DNA of 64,000 nt from Streptomyces sp. NBC_01750. Its GTDB lineage: Bacteria > Actinomycetota > Actinomycetes > Streptomycetales > Streptomycetaceae. The position numbers and the translations under genes are program-made. The stretch's first letter is position 1. Each line of letters begins with the position of its first letter. The stretch lies in NCBI RefSeq assembly GCF_035918095.1, contig NZ_CP109137.1, positions 4,652,001-4,716,000 on the forward strand, written 5' to 3'. The notes beneath the pieces were generated by a model. It saw nothing but the letters and a program-made list of their open reading frames with translations, searched no databases and had not been told where the DNA came from. Below, piece after piece: positions 28,807 through 37,241 of this stretch.

Positions 28807-29867
28807 CGGTGGACGACGAAGCAGACGGCGACCATGACGACGAGGACGAGCGGGTAGCCGTAGGTCCAGTGCAGCTCCGGCATGTGGTCGAAGTTCATGC
28901 CGTACACCCCGCAGACCATGGTCGGTACGGCGATGATCGCCGCCCACGCGGTGATCTTGCGCATGTCCTCGTTCTGGGCGACGGTCACCTGCGCGAGATG
29001 GGCCTGGAGGACCGAGTCGAGCAGCGCGTCGAACGACGTGATCTGCTCCGTGACGCGGGCCAGATGGTCGGCGACATCACGGAAGTACGGCTGGATGTCC
29101 TGGCCGACCGGCGGCAGCGGCTGGGTGGCCAGGGCGTGCAGCGGCCGGTCCAGCGGCGCCACCGCGCGCTTGAGCTCCAGCAGCTCGCGCTTGAGCTGAT
29201 AGATCCGGCCGGCGTCGCCACTGCCCGCCCGCTCGCTGAAGACGGCGGACTCGGCAGCGTCGATGTCGCTCTGCACGGCGTCCGCCACGGCGAGATAGTC
29301 GTCGACCACATGGTCGGCTATGGCGTGGAGCACGGCGGCAGGGCCCTTGGCCAGCTGCTCGGGCATGGCCTCCAGGGCCTCCCGGAGCGGGCCGAGTGAA
29401 CCGTGCCTGCCGTGCCGGACGGTGATCACGAAGTCGGTACCGGTGAAGATCATGAGCTCCCCGGTGTCCACCACTTCGCTGGTGGCGGTGAGTTCCTCGT
29501 GCTCGACGTAGCGGCACGTCTTGAAGACGGCGAACAGCGTCTCCTCGTACCGTTCCACCTTGGGCCGCTGATGCGCGTTCACCGCGTCCTCGACGGCCAG
29601 CGGATGCAGACCGAACAGCTCGGCGACCCCGGCGAACTCCGTCTCGGAGGGTTCGTGCAGCCCGATCCACACAAAGCCGCGCCCGGTCTTGCGGACCCGC
29701 CGTACGGCCTCGTCGACCGGACAGGTCTCGGGCTGCCGCACGCCGTCCTCGTAGATCACGCAGTTGACGACCGTGCTGCCGAGCGGGGAGCGGGCCGGAT
29801 GGCTCAGGTCCACTGTCCTGCGGGCGGCGCGGCGCACCGCACGGCGGAGATTGCTGATCACGGGCAC
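28779..29867 (-). CDS. corA: CorA-family magnesium/cobalt transporter
   Basis: The 362-residue protein has a large cytoplasmic N-terminal domain and two C-terminal membrane helices. The signature YGMNFDHMPEL follows the first helix, as in all CorA channels. It forms a pentameric Mg2+ (and Co2+) channel in the cytoplasmic membrane. The GTG at 29867 has GGAG with 6-nt spacing. Its 3' terminus is tandemly duplicated immediately downstream. It is transcribed away from a decayed sigma-factor gene. Confidence 0.93.
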   Translation of the reverse strand: MPVISNLRRAVRRAARRTVDLSHPARSPLGSTVVNCVIYEDGVRQPETCPVDEAVRRVRKTGRGFVWIGLHEPSETEFAGVAELFGLHPLAVEDAVNAHQRPKVERYEETLFAVFKTCRYVEHEELTATSEVVDTGELMIFTGTDFVITVRHGRHGSLGPLREALEAMPEQLAKGPAAVLHAIADHVVDDYLAVADAVQSDIDAAESAVFSERAGSGDAGRIYQLKRELLELKRAVAPLDRPLHALATQPLPPVGQDIQPYFRDVADHLARVTEQITSFDALLDSVLQAHLAQVTVAQNEDMRKITAWAAIIAVPTMVCGVYGMNFDHMPELHWTYGYPLVLVVMVAVCFVVHRSFRRNGWL

Positions 29868-30017
29868 GGCTGACTCCTTCGGACAACAACCGACAGTGTG
29901 CCACCGGCCGCCCCAGGGCCGGCCGCGGCCCTTGCCCGGGCAGGCATCGGCGCCGCTCTGGTGGGTGCACCCTTCGCCGGGGCCGTCCGGTTCGGCGAGG
30001 CACCCGGCGTCCCCGCC

Positions 30018-30334
30018 GCCTCACGCGGCGGCGACTTCGACGCGCTGCTCGCGCTGCTCGCCCCGGACGTCGTACGCCGTACGGACACCGCGGCCGCGCT
30101 GCCGGGCGCGGGCGCGGCGCGGCCCCCGTGGCCGGCACCTTCGCGGGCCGTGCCAAGGCCGCACAGCCGGCGATCGTCAACGGTGCCGCAGGACTGGTCC
30201 GGGCCCCGGGCGGACGGCCGCGCGTCGTCTTCGGCTTCACGATCACGCACGGAGAGATCACCGCGATCGACGTCCTCGCCGACGCCGAACGCATCGCCGA
30301 TTTTGCTCCCTTGTGGATCCAGTCCTCCCGGTGA
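30018..30334 (+). pseudogene. Remnant of an ECF41/SigJ-type sigma factor C-terminal domain
   Basis: The frame reading ASRGGDFDALLALLAPDVV (from about 30018) and, one frameshift later, the frame reading VAGTFAGRAKAAQPAIVNGAAG and RPRVVFGFTITHGEITAIDVLAD (about 30128-30334) together match the SnoaL-like C-terminal extension of ECF41 sigma factors. The sigma-2 and sigma-4 regions are absent upstream. Loss of the DNA-binding part plus a frameshift argues for a dead gene. The 68-residue open frame at its end has no plausible function alone. Confidence 0.65.
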
Positions 30335-30489
30335 AGCGCGGGCTGCAGCGAGAGAGCGCCCTTTCGCCGTGTCAGGCCCACTGCGGCGGGTCGTACACGA
30401 AGTGCGGAATCACCAGTACGCGCTGCATCAAGGTCACCCGGCACGGTGTCACCGGCTACGTGGTCGGCACCTGCGTGAAGACGCCCTGA
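30331..30489 (+). CDS. Cysteine-rich 52-codon reading frame, doubtful
   Basis: A GTG at 30331 overlaps the stop of the sigma-factor remnant by 4 nt and opens a frame with five cysteines (residues 14, 18, 25, 32 and 48), including SPCQAHCGGSYTKCG and GVTGYVVGTCVKTP. There is no ribosome binding site and no signal peptide, so it may be the 3' remnant of a secreted cysteine-rich protein rather than an intact gene. A hairpin terminator follows 20 nt later. Confidence 0.3.
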   Translation: MKRGLQRESALSPCQAHCGGSYTKCGITSTRCIKVTRHGVTGYVVGTCVKTP

Positions 30490-30508
30490 TCCCGGCCCAT
30501 CAAGCCAA

Positions 30509-30533
30509 AGCCCCGGGCCGCCTGCCCGGGGCT
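30509..30533. terminator. Bidirectional hairpin terminator
   Basis: A perfect 10-bp stem (AGCCCCGGGC with its complement) has a 5-nt loop, between the cysteine-rich frame and the convergent phosphatase gene that stops at 30557. Confidence 0.75.
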
Positions 30534-30556
30534 CCGGGCTGCGGCAGTGAGAGGCC

Positions 30557-31303
30557 CTACTCGCCGATACGCACCAGAGCGAGCGTGATGTTGTCAGGCC
30601 CTCCGGCCTCGATGGCGGCCTTCCACAACTCGTAGGCGGCCCGGCCGTCGTCGTGCACCCGTAGCAGGCCGTCGATCACATCGTCCGGCACCGGGTCGGT
30701 CAGCCCGTCGGTGCAGATCAGGTAGCGAAGGCCCGCGGACACCGGGGCGGCGGCCGTGTGCGCCGTGATGGCGGTGAATGTGGGGCTGCCGCCGAGCGTC
30801 TGCGTGACGGCTGACGTGGTGCGCCGCCCGGGTGCCGGCGGCGGGCTGTCGTCCACGCTCACCTGGCGAAGTCCGTCGTCAGTCACCTCGAACACCTTGC
30901 TGTCGCCGACATTGAACGCCAGCAGCGAATCCGCCAGCACGACGGCACCCGCGACCGTGGTTCCCATGGTGACCCGCTCGGGAAACCCGCCGGTCGCCGC
31001 ATACACCGCGTGATTGCAGAGGTCCAGCACGTCACGGACGGCCTCCTCGCCGTCCAACGTAGGCCCCAGAGCGGCGAGTTGCCGGACGACCAGTGCACTC
31101 GCCACTTCGCCGGCCGGCTGCCCGCCGAGCCCGTCGGCGACCGCGACGACGAGCGGTGTGCCGAAGGGGAACAGGAGCGTCTGAGGATTCTCGGTCACGG
31201 TGCCGCACAGCGTCCACGGTCCGACCACGAGGCTGTCCTCGTTGTGATCCCGGATCAGCCCGTCATGGCTCAAGGCGGTCACCGCTATGTACGGCACTGG
31301 CAT
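30557..31303 (-). CDS. PP2C-family Ser/Thr protein phosphatase
   Basis: The 248-residue single-domain, cytoplasmic PPM phosphatase carries the metal-binding motifs SHDGLIRDHNEDSLVVG (motif 1) and VAVADGLGGQPAGEVAS (motif 2), with GTTVAGAVV, CTDGLTDPV and the terminal GGPDNITLALVRIG. It dephosphorylates Ser/Thr phosphoproteins with two Mn/Mg ions, presumably opposing Hanks-type kinases; no kinase gene is adjacent. The ATG at 31303 has GGAAGGGCGG upstream. A terminator lies 24 nt beyond the stop. Confidence 0.9.
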   Translation of the reverse strand: MPVPYIAVTALSHDGLIRDHNEDSLVVGPWTLCGTVTENPQTLLFPFGTPLVVAVADGLGGQPAGEVASALVVRQLAALGPTLDGEEAVRDVLDLCNHAVYAATGGFPERVTMGTTVAGAVVLADSLLAFNVGDSKVFEVTDDGLRQVSVDDSPPPAPGRRTTSAVTQTLGGSPTFTAITAHTAAAPVSAGLRYLICTDGLTDPVPDDVIDGLLRVHDDGRAAYELWKAAIEAGGPDNITLALVRIGE

Positions 31304-31430
31304 TTTCCGCCCTTCCGTAAACGGCAGGCGTGTCCCTCACCACCATTGTGACGCCGCGAGAGGGGTGGCCGGCGTGCCGGGTCCTCGCGGAAATGGTGCG
31401 GGACGCTCACCCCGCACCGCCGGCCGGACT

Positions 31431-32252
31431 TCAGGGCGCCGTGAAAAGTGTCGGGAAGCGGGGAGCGAGCCAGGGCTTGCGGCCCCAGGTGAGCACGCGG
31501 CCCCGGGCGATTGCTCCCCACGGGTCGCAGCGGCCGAGCGCCATGAGCAGGAAGGTGACCGGCTCGGTGAGGATGGTGCAGTCCGGGCGGCTCGATGGCT
31601 GCGCGCTCACGGCGACGGCGCCGTCCGTGAGCGTGACGCCGAAGCGGGCGCCGCCCCACAGACGGATCGTGTAGCGGGCGGTCAGCCCAGCGGCGGCGGC
31701 GGTGTCGACCACCCGTGGCATGGCCGTGATCAGGAAGGGCAGGGTCAGTTCGACCCGGCCGCGGTCGATCATGTGCGGACGGCCGAGCGCGCGGGCGAGG
31801 TCGTAGCCGTGCCCGAGCATGTGCGCCAGCAGGTACGAGCCCAGTTCGGCCCGGCTCATCGGGCCGAGGGGGGTGACCACAGTCCCCTCGATCGCGTGCT
31901 GGTCCACCGCCTTGAGGAATGCGGCGGCCTGCGCCACGATCATCTCGGCCAGCGGATCGGCCCCGCGCTCGTCGAACTCGGCCAGCGCGCGCTCATTGGC
32001 CGCGGCCAGGCTCTGCGGGGTGCCGTCCCCGTAGCCGCGCTCCTGCCCTGCCGCGATATCGGCCATCAGCTCATTGGCCTGCGCCAGATGCGCTGCCGCC
32101 GCCCCGACGCTCCACTCGGACCCGGGTACCGGAACACCCGTGTCGGCAACTCCGCGCAGCAGCGCGGCGATGTCCTCGGCGGTGTCGCGTATCGCGTCAC
32201 CGAGCCCCTCGGGCAGAGTGCCTCGTACTTCCTGCCCAGCCACTGGTGCCAC
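31431..32252 (-). CDS. Mycothiol-dependent maleylpyruvate isomerase-family protein
   Basis: The 273-residue protein has an N-terminal DinB-like four-helix MDMPI domain (SEWSVGAAAAHLAQANELMADIAAG; SYLLAHMLGHGYDLARALG carries the second His set). A C-terminal SCP2-like domain follows (from about residue 165, ending ARGRVLTWGRKPWLAPRFPTLF). These enzymes use mycothiol as cofactor in the cytoplasm; the exact reaction varies within the family. The start is uncertain: the GTG at 32252 has GGGAG close upstream, with another GTG at 32243. It is divergent from the IclR gene. Confidence 0.82.
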   Translation of the reverse strand: MAPVAGQEVRGTLPEGLGDAIRDTAEDIAALLRGVADTGVPVPGSEWSVGAAAAHLAQANELMADIAAGQERGYGDGTPQSLAAANERALAEFDERGADPLAEMIVAQAAAFLKAVDQHAIEGTVVTPLGPMSRAELGSYLLAHMLGHGYDLARALGRPHMIDRGRVELTLPFLITAMPRVVDTAAAAGLTARYTIRLWGGARFGVTLTDGAVAVSAQPSSRPDCTILTEPVTFLLMALGRCDPWGAIARGRVLTWGRKPWLAPRFPTLFTAP

Positions 32253-32443
32253 GTTTCTCCCATCATCTGCTGCGTACCCGGAGCGCGTGCAAATCTGTCC
32301 GGGATCGCCCGCGGTAGACAATCAGGCAAAGGGAGCTGCGACAAGAGGCTGCGCGGTCGGCCTGGGCATTGGCGGTCGGCCTGGACATCGGCGTCCCGGC
32401 TCGCGACCTTGCTAACGCGACACACCGGGCGCAATCTGGTGGT

Positions 32444-33202
32444 ATGGGTGCCCAGGACGGCCCAACGCTCATCACTTCCGTGCAGCGAGCCTTCCGCTTG
32501 ATGGAAGCTGTGGGGGCACACGAGGGCGGCGTACCGGCGAAGCAGCTGGCACGCGAGGCCGGGCTGCCGCTGGCCACCGCGTACCACCTGCTGCGAACCC
32601 TGGTCCACGACGGGTACCTGCGGAAGCTGGACGACGGCGGGTTCGTCATCGGGGACAAGCTGCACATGCTGCACGTCGGAAGCAGTGGGCAGGCGCTGCT
32701 CACCCGTATCCGTCCCACGCTCGCCGCCCTGCGGGACGAAACGTCGGCCGCCGCCTACCTGACCTTCTACGAGGACGGCGAGATCCGGGTCGCCGAGATC
32801 GTCGACAGCCCGCGGGCGCCACGGGTCGACCTCTGGGTGGGATTCGAGGACGCCGGGCACGCCACGGCGCTGGGTAAGTGCGTTCTGCGTGAGCTGGACC
32901 AAGACTCCCGAAGCGACTACCTCTCCCGGCACCAGCTCGCCGATCTCACGCCGCGGACCATTACCCACCGTCCCGAACTGCTCCGACGACTCGAATCGTC
33001 ACCCGCCACCCCGGCCGTCATGGACGTGGAGGAGTACTCCCTCGGTACGGTCTGCGTCGCCGTGCCCGTATACAGCGGTCAGACGCTCGGCTCGCTCGGT
33101 GTCTCCGTCGGGGCGGACCGGCTCTCCCGAATCGATCAAGTCCTCGCGCAGCTGATCCCGGCAGCGAATCGCGTGACCAGGGGCCTTTCGCTCACTATCT
33201 GA
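32444..33202 (+). CDS. IclR-family transcriptional regulator
   Basis: The 252-residue protein has an N-terminal winged helix (ITSVQRAFRLMEAVGAHEGG, then AKQLAREAGLPLATAYHLLRTLVHDGYL). An IclR effector-binding domain follows (about residues 85-250, with GHATALGKCVLREL and YSLGTVCVAVPVYSG). It is likely to respond to an aromatic or small organic acid. It is divergent from the maleylpyruvate isomerase-like gene, a natural candidate target. No clear ribosome binding site precedes the ATG at 32444. Confidence 0.9.
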   Translation: MGAQDGPTLITSVQRAFRLMEAVGAHEGGVPAKQLAREAGLPLATAYHLLRTLVHDGYLRKLDDGGFVIGDKLHMLHVGSSGQALLTRIRPTLAALRDETSAAAYLTFYEDGEIRVAEIVDSPRAPRVDLWVGFEDAGHATALGKCVLRELDQDSRSDYLSRHQLADLTPRTITHRPELLRRLESSPATPAVMDVEEYSLGTVCVAVPVYSGQTLGSLGVSVGADRLSRIDQVLAQLIPAANRVTRGLSLTI

Positions 33203-33299
33203 AAATCCTGTCCTTGTGGCTCACCCGCTCCTCCCTGTTTCCTGGACAAAACGGGCACTTCGGCCCTCATTGACGGACCAGGGAGTTGCGGACGCGAAC

Positions 33300-34547
33300 A
33301 TGATTCAGACCCGAGACGATCAGCGCGACCGCCCACGGATCTGGAAGCTCAAGAAGCGGACGGCCGGCTCCGGCACGCCGGCCAGGCCGGACGAGGGGCC
33401 GGGAGCGGCCCTGGCCGCCGGGGCGACACAGCTGGACCAGCCGCGCACCGCCGCACTCCTCGCCGGCGCGCCCGCACTGATCGTCTTTGCGGTGGCGCTC
33501 CTCGCCCTCCTCAGCGGAACCGGGGCGACCTGGTTGCCGCTGCTCGCCGTCGGACCCACGCTGGCCGCCGCCACCAGCAGGCCGGGGGGAGTCCTCCGTA
33601 TCGGCTTCATCGCCGTGGCGCTGGGCGCGGTGTTCGGCGTCCGTGGCGGTGCGCCGGGGCGTGAGCAGGCAATCGTGCTGTCCGCACTGGTCGCCGTCAC
33701 CCTCGCGAGCAGCCTGGCCAGCGCGCTGCGCGGGCGTCGCGAAAGGGTGCTGGAGGCCGTCCGCTCGGTCGCCGAAGCCGCCCAGCACGCCCTTCTCAGG
33801 CCCGTGCCTGCCACTGTCGGTCAGTTCCAGGTGGCTGTCCGCTACAGCGCCGCCGCGGCGGAGGCCCGTATCGGCGGGGACCTCTACGCCCTCGTTCCCA
33901 CCCCGTACGGGATCAGGCTGATCGTCGGTGATGTGCGGGGCAAGGGGCTGCCCGCGGTGAGCACCGCCGCTCTGGTGCTCGGTGTCTTCCGTGAAGCCGC
34001 CTATGACGAGCCGGACCTTCTGGATGTCGTCGGCAGGATCGAGCGGAGCCTCGCGCGGAACCTGGGTCCCGACGACTTCGTCACCGCCGTCGTCGCCGGG
34101 TACGCCGGGGGCGAGCGCATGGAGATAGTCAACTGTGGACACGCCCCTCCGCTGCTGGTGCGGGGCAGCGACGTCAGGGCTGTCGAACCGACGCATCCGA
34201 CTCCGCCTCTCGGGCTGAGTGCCCTCACCGGCGAGGCCCCGAACCTTCAGGTGCTGTCTTTCACCGACGGCGACCAGTTGCTCCTCTACACCGACGGGGT
34301 GACCGAGGCCCGCAACCACAGTCGTGAGTTCTACCCGCTCATCGAGGGGGTGGCACGGCACCTGTCGGACGAGCCGTCCCGTACCGTCGCCGCGCTGCAC
34401 AACGAGCTGCTGGAGCACGTGGGCGGCCGCCTCCACGACGACGCGGCACTGCTTCTGCTCCGGAAACCGGCCGTTGCCGGCTCGGCGGCGTCCACGAGGG
34501 GTGCGTCCACAGCCGCCATGGCGCCTCAGGCGCCGGGCGCGCGGTAG
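33300..34547 (+). CDS. SpoIIE-type PP2C phosphatase with membrane anchor
   Basis: The 415-residue protein has about four N-terminal hydrophobic segments (residues 50-145), a linker helix, and a C-terminal SpoIIE/PP2C domain (EARIGGDLYALVPTPYG, VGDVRGKGLPAVSTAALVLG, NCGHAPPLLVRG, LLLYTDGVTEARN, HDDAALLLLRKP). This architecture dephosphorylates anti-sigma-factor antagonists to control alternative sigma factors. No anti-sigma or STAS partner gene is next to it. The ATG at 33300 is chosen; an upstream GTG (33216) lacks support. Its last 22 nt overlap the convergent GYD gene. Confidence 0.88.
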   Translation: MIQTRDDQRDRPRIWKLKKRTAGSGTPARPDEGPGAALAAGATQLDQPRTAALLAGAPALIVFAVALLALLSGTGATWLPLLAVGPTLAAATSRPGGVLRIGFIAVALGAVFGVRGGAPGREQAIVLSALVAVTLASSLASALRGRRERVLEAVRSVAEAAQHALLRPVPATVGQFQVAVRYSAAAAEARIGGDLYALVPTPYGIRLIVGDVRGKGLPAVSTAALVLGVFREAAYDEPDLLDVVGRIERSLARNLGPDDFVTAVVAGYAGGERMEIVNCGHAPPLLVRGSDVRAVEPTHPTPPLGLSALTGEAPNLQVLSFTDGDQLLLYTDGVTEARNHSREFYPLIEGVARHLSDEPSRTVAALHNELLEHVGGRLHDDAALLLLRKPAVAGSAASTRGASTAAMAPQAPGAR

Positions 34548-34846
34548 TCCACCTTCTGGCGGACCGCCTCGTCGATCTCCTCGGGCGTCAGCAGTACGAC
34601 GATGCTCGTGCGCACGCCGCCGGCCGCGGACACAACGAGACCCAGGGCCGCGGCGGAGGCGTTGTTCGGCAGGTCCGCCGTGACATAGACGTCCTCGTCA
34701 CCGAATGCCCAGTGCATTGATTCGAGCTGGCCCCCCACGCTCTGGACCATGCGTTCGACGACCTCACGGCGCGCTGTGCCGCCTTCCCTGAGCAGACCTT
34801 TCAGTCCCTCCGTGGTCAACTTGGCTCTGACGAGGTATTTCGACAT
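34526..34846 (-). CDS. GYD-domain protein
   Basis: The 106-residue protein starts SKYLVRAKLTTEGLKGLLREGG and contains GGQLESMHWAFGDEDVYVTAD and LLTPEEIDEAV, the signature of the GYD family (ferredoxin-like fold). The family has no defined reaction. The start at 34846 sits behind a GGCGGAGG run. The stop lies inside the 3' end of the convergent phosphatase gene, so the two mRNAs overlap by 22 nt. Confidence 0.88.
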   Translation of the reverse strand: MSKYLVRAKLTTEGLKGLLREGGTARREVVERMVQSVGGQLESMHWAFGDEDVYVTADLPNNASAAALGLVVSAAGGVRTSIVVLLTPEEIDEAVRQKVDYRAPGA

Positions 34847-35042
34847 CGGCCTCCGCCTTTCACATCCGTCCTGGTGCTGGCCCTTTGCTCGAATCGTCCT
34901 TCGGTTACCGGCCATTGACGGGATCCGGAACGGCTCCTGAAGGTCGAAGACAATGATCCCGGGTACGTCCATCGTCGCCCTGGCCCGGCGCGACTGCATC
35001 CGGACGGGCCGCCGGGGCCGTCCCCGGCGCCCCCTTGCCGGA

Positions 35043-35294
35043 TCAGTCCTGCCCGTCTTCCGCCGCCGCGGACTCCGCTGCGGCAGCGGCCGATTCGGCG
35101 GCATCCACGAGGCTCTTCATGTCGGTGACCTCCGCGGGGCCGGTGGTCCCGGGGCCGGTGGTGACCGGGCTGTCGGCCGTTCCGCCGGCTTTCCCGCCGT
35201 TGTCCTGCCCGCAGCCGGTGAGGGCCGCGAGGAACAGGAGGGCGGCCGCGACGGCGGTGGCGGTGCGCCGGCGGGACTCCGGCCGGCGGGACAT
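35043..35294 (-). CDS. Small lipoprotein
   Basis: The 83-residue precursor has a basic N-region (MSRRPESRRR), a hydrophobic core and a lipobox LTGC, giving a mature chain of Gly/Thr/Pro linker plus an Ala/Glu-rich helix (SLVDAAESAAAAAESAAAEDGQD). It is a membrane-anchored extracytoplasmic lipoprotein of unknown function. The ATG overlaps the TGA of the upstream gene by 1 nt, indicating translational coupling with the secreted protein gene. Confidence 0.78.
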   Translation of the reverse strand: MSRRPESRRRTATAVAAALLFLAALTGCGQDNGGKAGGTADSPVTTGPGTTGPAEVTDMKSLVDAAESAAAAAESAAAEDGQD

Positions 35295-35692
35295 CACTTC
35301 TCGCTCCCGTTGTTGTTCGCCTCGCACCAGGTCTTGACCGCGGTCAGGTCCTTCCGGCGCTTCTCGAGGGTGGGAACAAGGGAGCGGCGGAAGGTGAGCT
35401 TGTCGTTGAGGTACGTCTCGATCTCGGTGTGACCGGCTGCCTTGGCGTTTTCGACCCGCTTCGCCAGCCGGGCGATGGAACCGTGCCGCGTCGCGTCCCC
35501 GTCGAGGCGGTCAAGGGCTCGGCCGAGGCGCTTCTCGATCTTCGGTACCCGCTTGCAGAGAGCCTGGGCACCGTCGCCGGTGGGCGCGGTGTCCGGCGAC
35601 GGTGTCCCTCCGCCGGCCGAGGCCGTGCCCGCCGCGGCGAGCAGCGCGGCGGCGGCGGTGAGAGCGAGGGCGGCGGTCTTGACAGTCCTCAT
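35294..35692 (-). CDS. Secreted helical protein with one Cys pair
   Basis: The 132-residue precursor has a signal peptide (residues 1-26, ending ASA-GGG). The mature helical part contains LCKRVPKIEKRLGRALDRLDGD and ends with a TWCEANN segment, so one disulphide is possible. The ATG at 35692 has GGAG with 8-nt spacing. The lipoprotein gene is coupled downstream. Both lie directly downstream of an OmpR-type sensor kinase gene on the same strand, 55 nt away, and could be outputs or sensor accessories of it. The function is unknown. Confidence 0.78.
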   Translation of the reverse strand: MRTVKTAALALTAAAALLAAAGTASAGGGTPSPDTAPTGDGAQALCKRVPKIEKRLGRALDRLDGDATRHGSIARLAKRVENAKAAGHTEIETYLNDKLTFRRSLVPTLEKRRKDLTAVKTWCEANNNGSEK

Positions 35693-35747
35693 GACGGTTT
35701 CTCCTTCGGAACGGGGCGAGGCCCATATGCCTGCGCCTGCCCAGAAG

Positions 35748-37241
35748 TTAGGAGCCGTCCTTGTGGAAACCTTGTGGGTGCTCGGCAGTTCCGGTCAGCC
35801 AGTCCCGCTCGGCCGGCAAGAGGATCTCGGTCTGCCTGCTCTCTCGCACCGGGAGTCGTACCTCGATCCGCGTGCCACCGGCTCCAGGACGGTCCTGGAC
35901 CTCGACTCGGCCGCCGTGCAGGGCGGTCTGCTGCGCGACGAGGGTCAATCCGAGCCCCGATCCGGGGCTGTCCGGTCCGCGCTCGAAGCGATGGAAGACC
36001 GCGGCACGGCGTGGGGGCGGGATGCCGGGACCGTGGTCGTCCACCGTCAGTACGGCGACTGAGCCTCTGGGGTGTCCGCCCGCTCTCAGGCCCAGCTCGA
36101 TCCGGGCCCGTCCGTCGCTGCCCCTACCGTGAATCAGCGCATTGGCCAGGAGGTTGTCGACGATTGTTCGTACCCCGGGCTCCCATGCGTGCACGCTGAG
36201 GCGCGGCATCACCGGCAGATTGATCTGCGCCGTGGGATGCCTGCGCCCGGCGTCGGCGACGGAGGCGTCGATTACTTCGGTGAGGTCCACCGGACCGAAG
36301 GCATCGGCCTCGATCAGGTCGCCACGGCCGAGTTCCCTGAGCATCACCAGCAGGCTCAGCAGCCGGGCGTGTTCGGTCCGGAGATCCCTCAGGACCTCAT
36401 CCCGGTCCACCGGTGCGAGGCCGGGATGCTGGGACAGGATCTCCAGATTCGTCTGCATGCTCATCAGCGGGGTGCGCAGTTCATGCGCCGCGGCGGAGGC
36501 GAACGACCGAGCGGTGGTCAGGGCACCCGTGGTCCGCGCGGCCTGTTCGTCATAGCGGGCCAGTACGGTCTGCAGCGTCCGGGCGAGGTCGTCGACCTCG
36601 GTGACCCCGGTCCGGCTGTGGTCGAGTCTTGCCGCATCCACCCTCGGGTCGAGGCCGCTGGTGCGCTGTTGCAGCCGGCGCAGCGGGCGGCCGGCCCGCG
36701 AGGCGACGGCCAGAGCCAGCAGACCGGCCAACGGGGCGGCCAGCAGCGCCACCATCACCACGCGGCGGCGTACGAGAGCCAGTTGGTCCTCGCTCGCGGT
36801 ATCCGGGGAGAACAGCCACAGTGTGCCGTCGACACCGGAGCGCGAGCCCTGCACACGTACTGCCAGCACCCGCCAGCTCCTGGACCCCTCCTCGACGGTG
36901 ACCGGCATCCGTGCGCTCTGCGGAAGGGGTACGGAGGCATCGGGCTGGGGGCCGCCGGAAACGGTGCCCTTCGGCCCGGTCAGCCGGATGCCGACATCCA
37001 GACCGGAGGCGTACAACTGCCGCTCACGAGCTTGCTCGACCGCTGCGGGACGGTCGGCGGCGGTGGCCCGCAGCAGCCGGCGGGCGTCCCCCGCGGCCAC
37101 CGCCGCGCGCTCGCGCAGATGCGCGTCCTGCTCGGCGTGCAGATCACGGGCGACCAGCTGGAGCAGCAACCATCCCGCCGCCAGCACCAGCACCGGCACG
37201 GTGACGCCAATGGCGAGTGCGATCCGCGTCGACAGTTTCAC
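35748..37241 (-). CDS. Sensor histidine kinase (OmpR-family partner)
   Basis: The 497-residue protein has an N-terminal helix (residues 6-30), an extracytoplasmic sensor region (about 31-150), a second helix (about 165-190), and HAMP (RPLRRLQQRTSGLDPRVD). The phosphoacceptor helix is SAAAHELRTPLMSMQTNLEIL. HATPase_c boxes are TIVDNLLANALIHG (N), DDHGPGIP (G1) and GSGLGLTLVAQQ (G2). It autophosphorylates on His and passes phosphate to the regulator. The GTG start overlaps the regulator stop by 4 nt (GTGA). The signal is unknown. Confidence 0.92.
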   Translation of the reverse strand: MKLSTRIALAIGVTVPVLVLAAGWLLLQLVARDLHAEQDAHLRERAAVAAGDARRLLRATAADRPAAVEQARERQLYASGLDVGIRLTGPKGTVSGGPQPDASVPLPQSARMPVTVEEGSRSWRVLAVRVQGSRSGVDGTLWLFSPDTASEDQLALVRRRVVMVALLAAPLAGLLALAVASRAGRPLRRLQQRTSGLDPRVDAARLDHSRTGVTEVDDLARTLQTVLARYDEQAARTTGALTTARSFASAAAHELRTPLMSMQTNLEILSQHPGLAPVDRDEVLRDLRTEHARLLSLLVMLRELGRGDLIEADAFGPVDLTEVIDASVADAGRRHPTAQINLPVMPRLSVHAWEPGVRTIVDNLLANALIHGRGSDGRARIELGLRAGGHPRGSVAVLTVDDHGPGIPPPRRAAVFHRFERGPDSPGSGLGLTLVAQQTALHGGRVEVQDRPGAGGTRIEVRLPVRESRQTEILLPAERDWLTGTAEHPQGFHKDGS

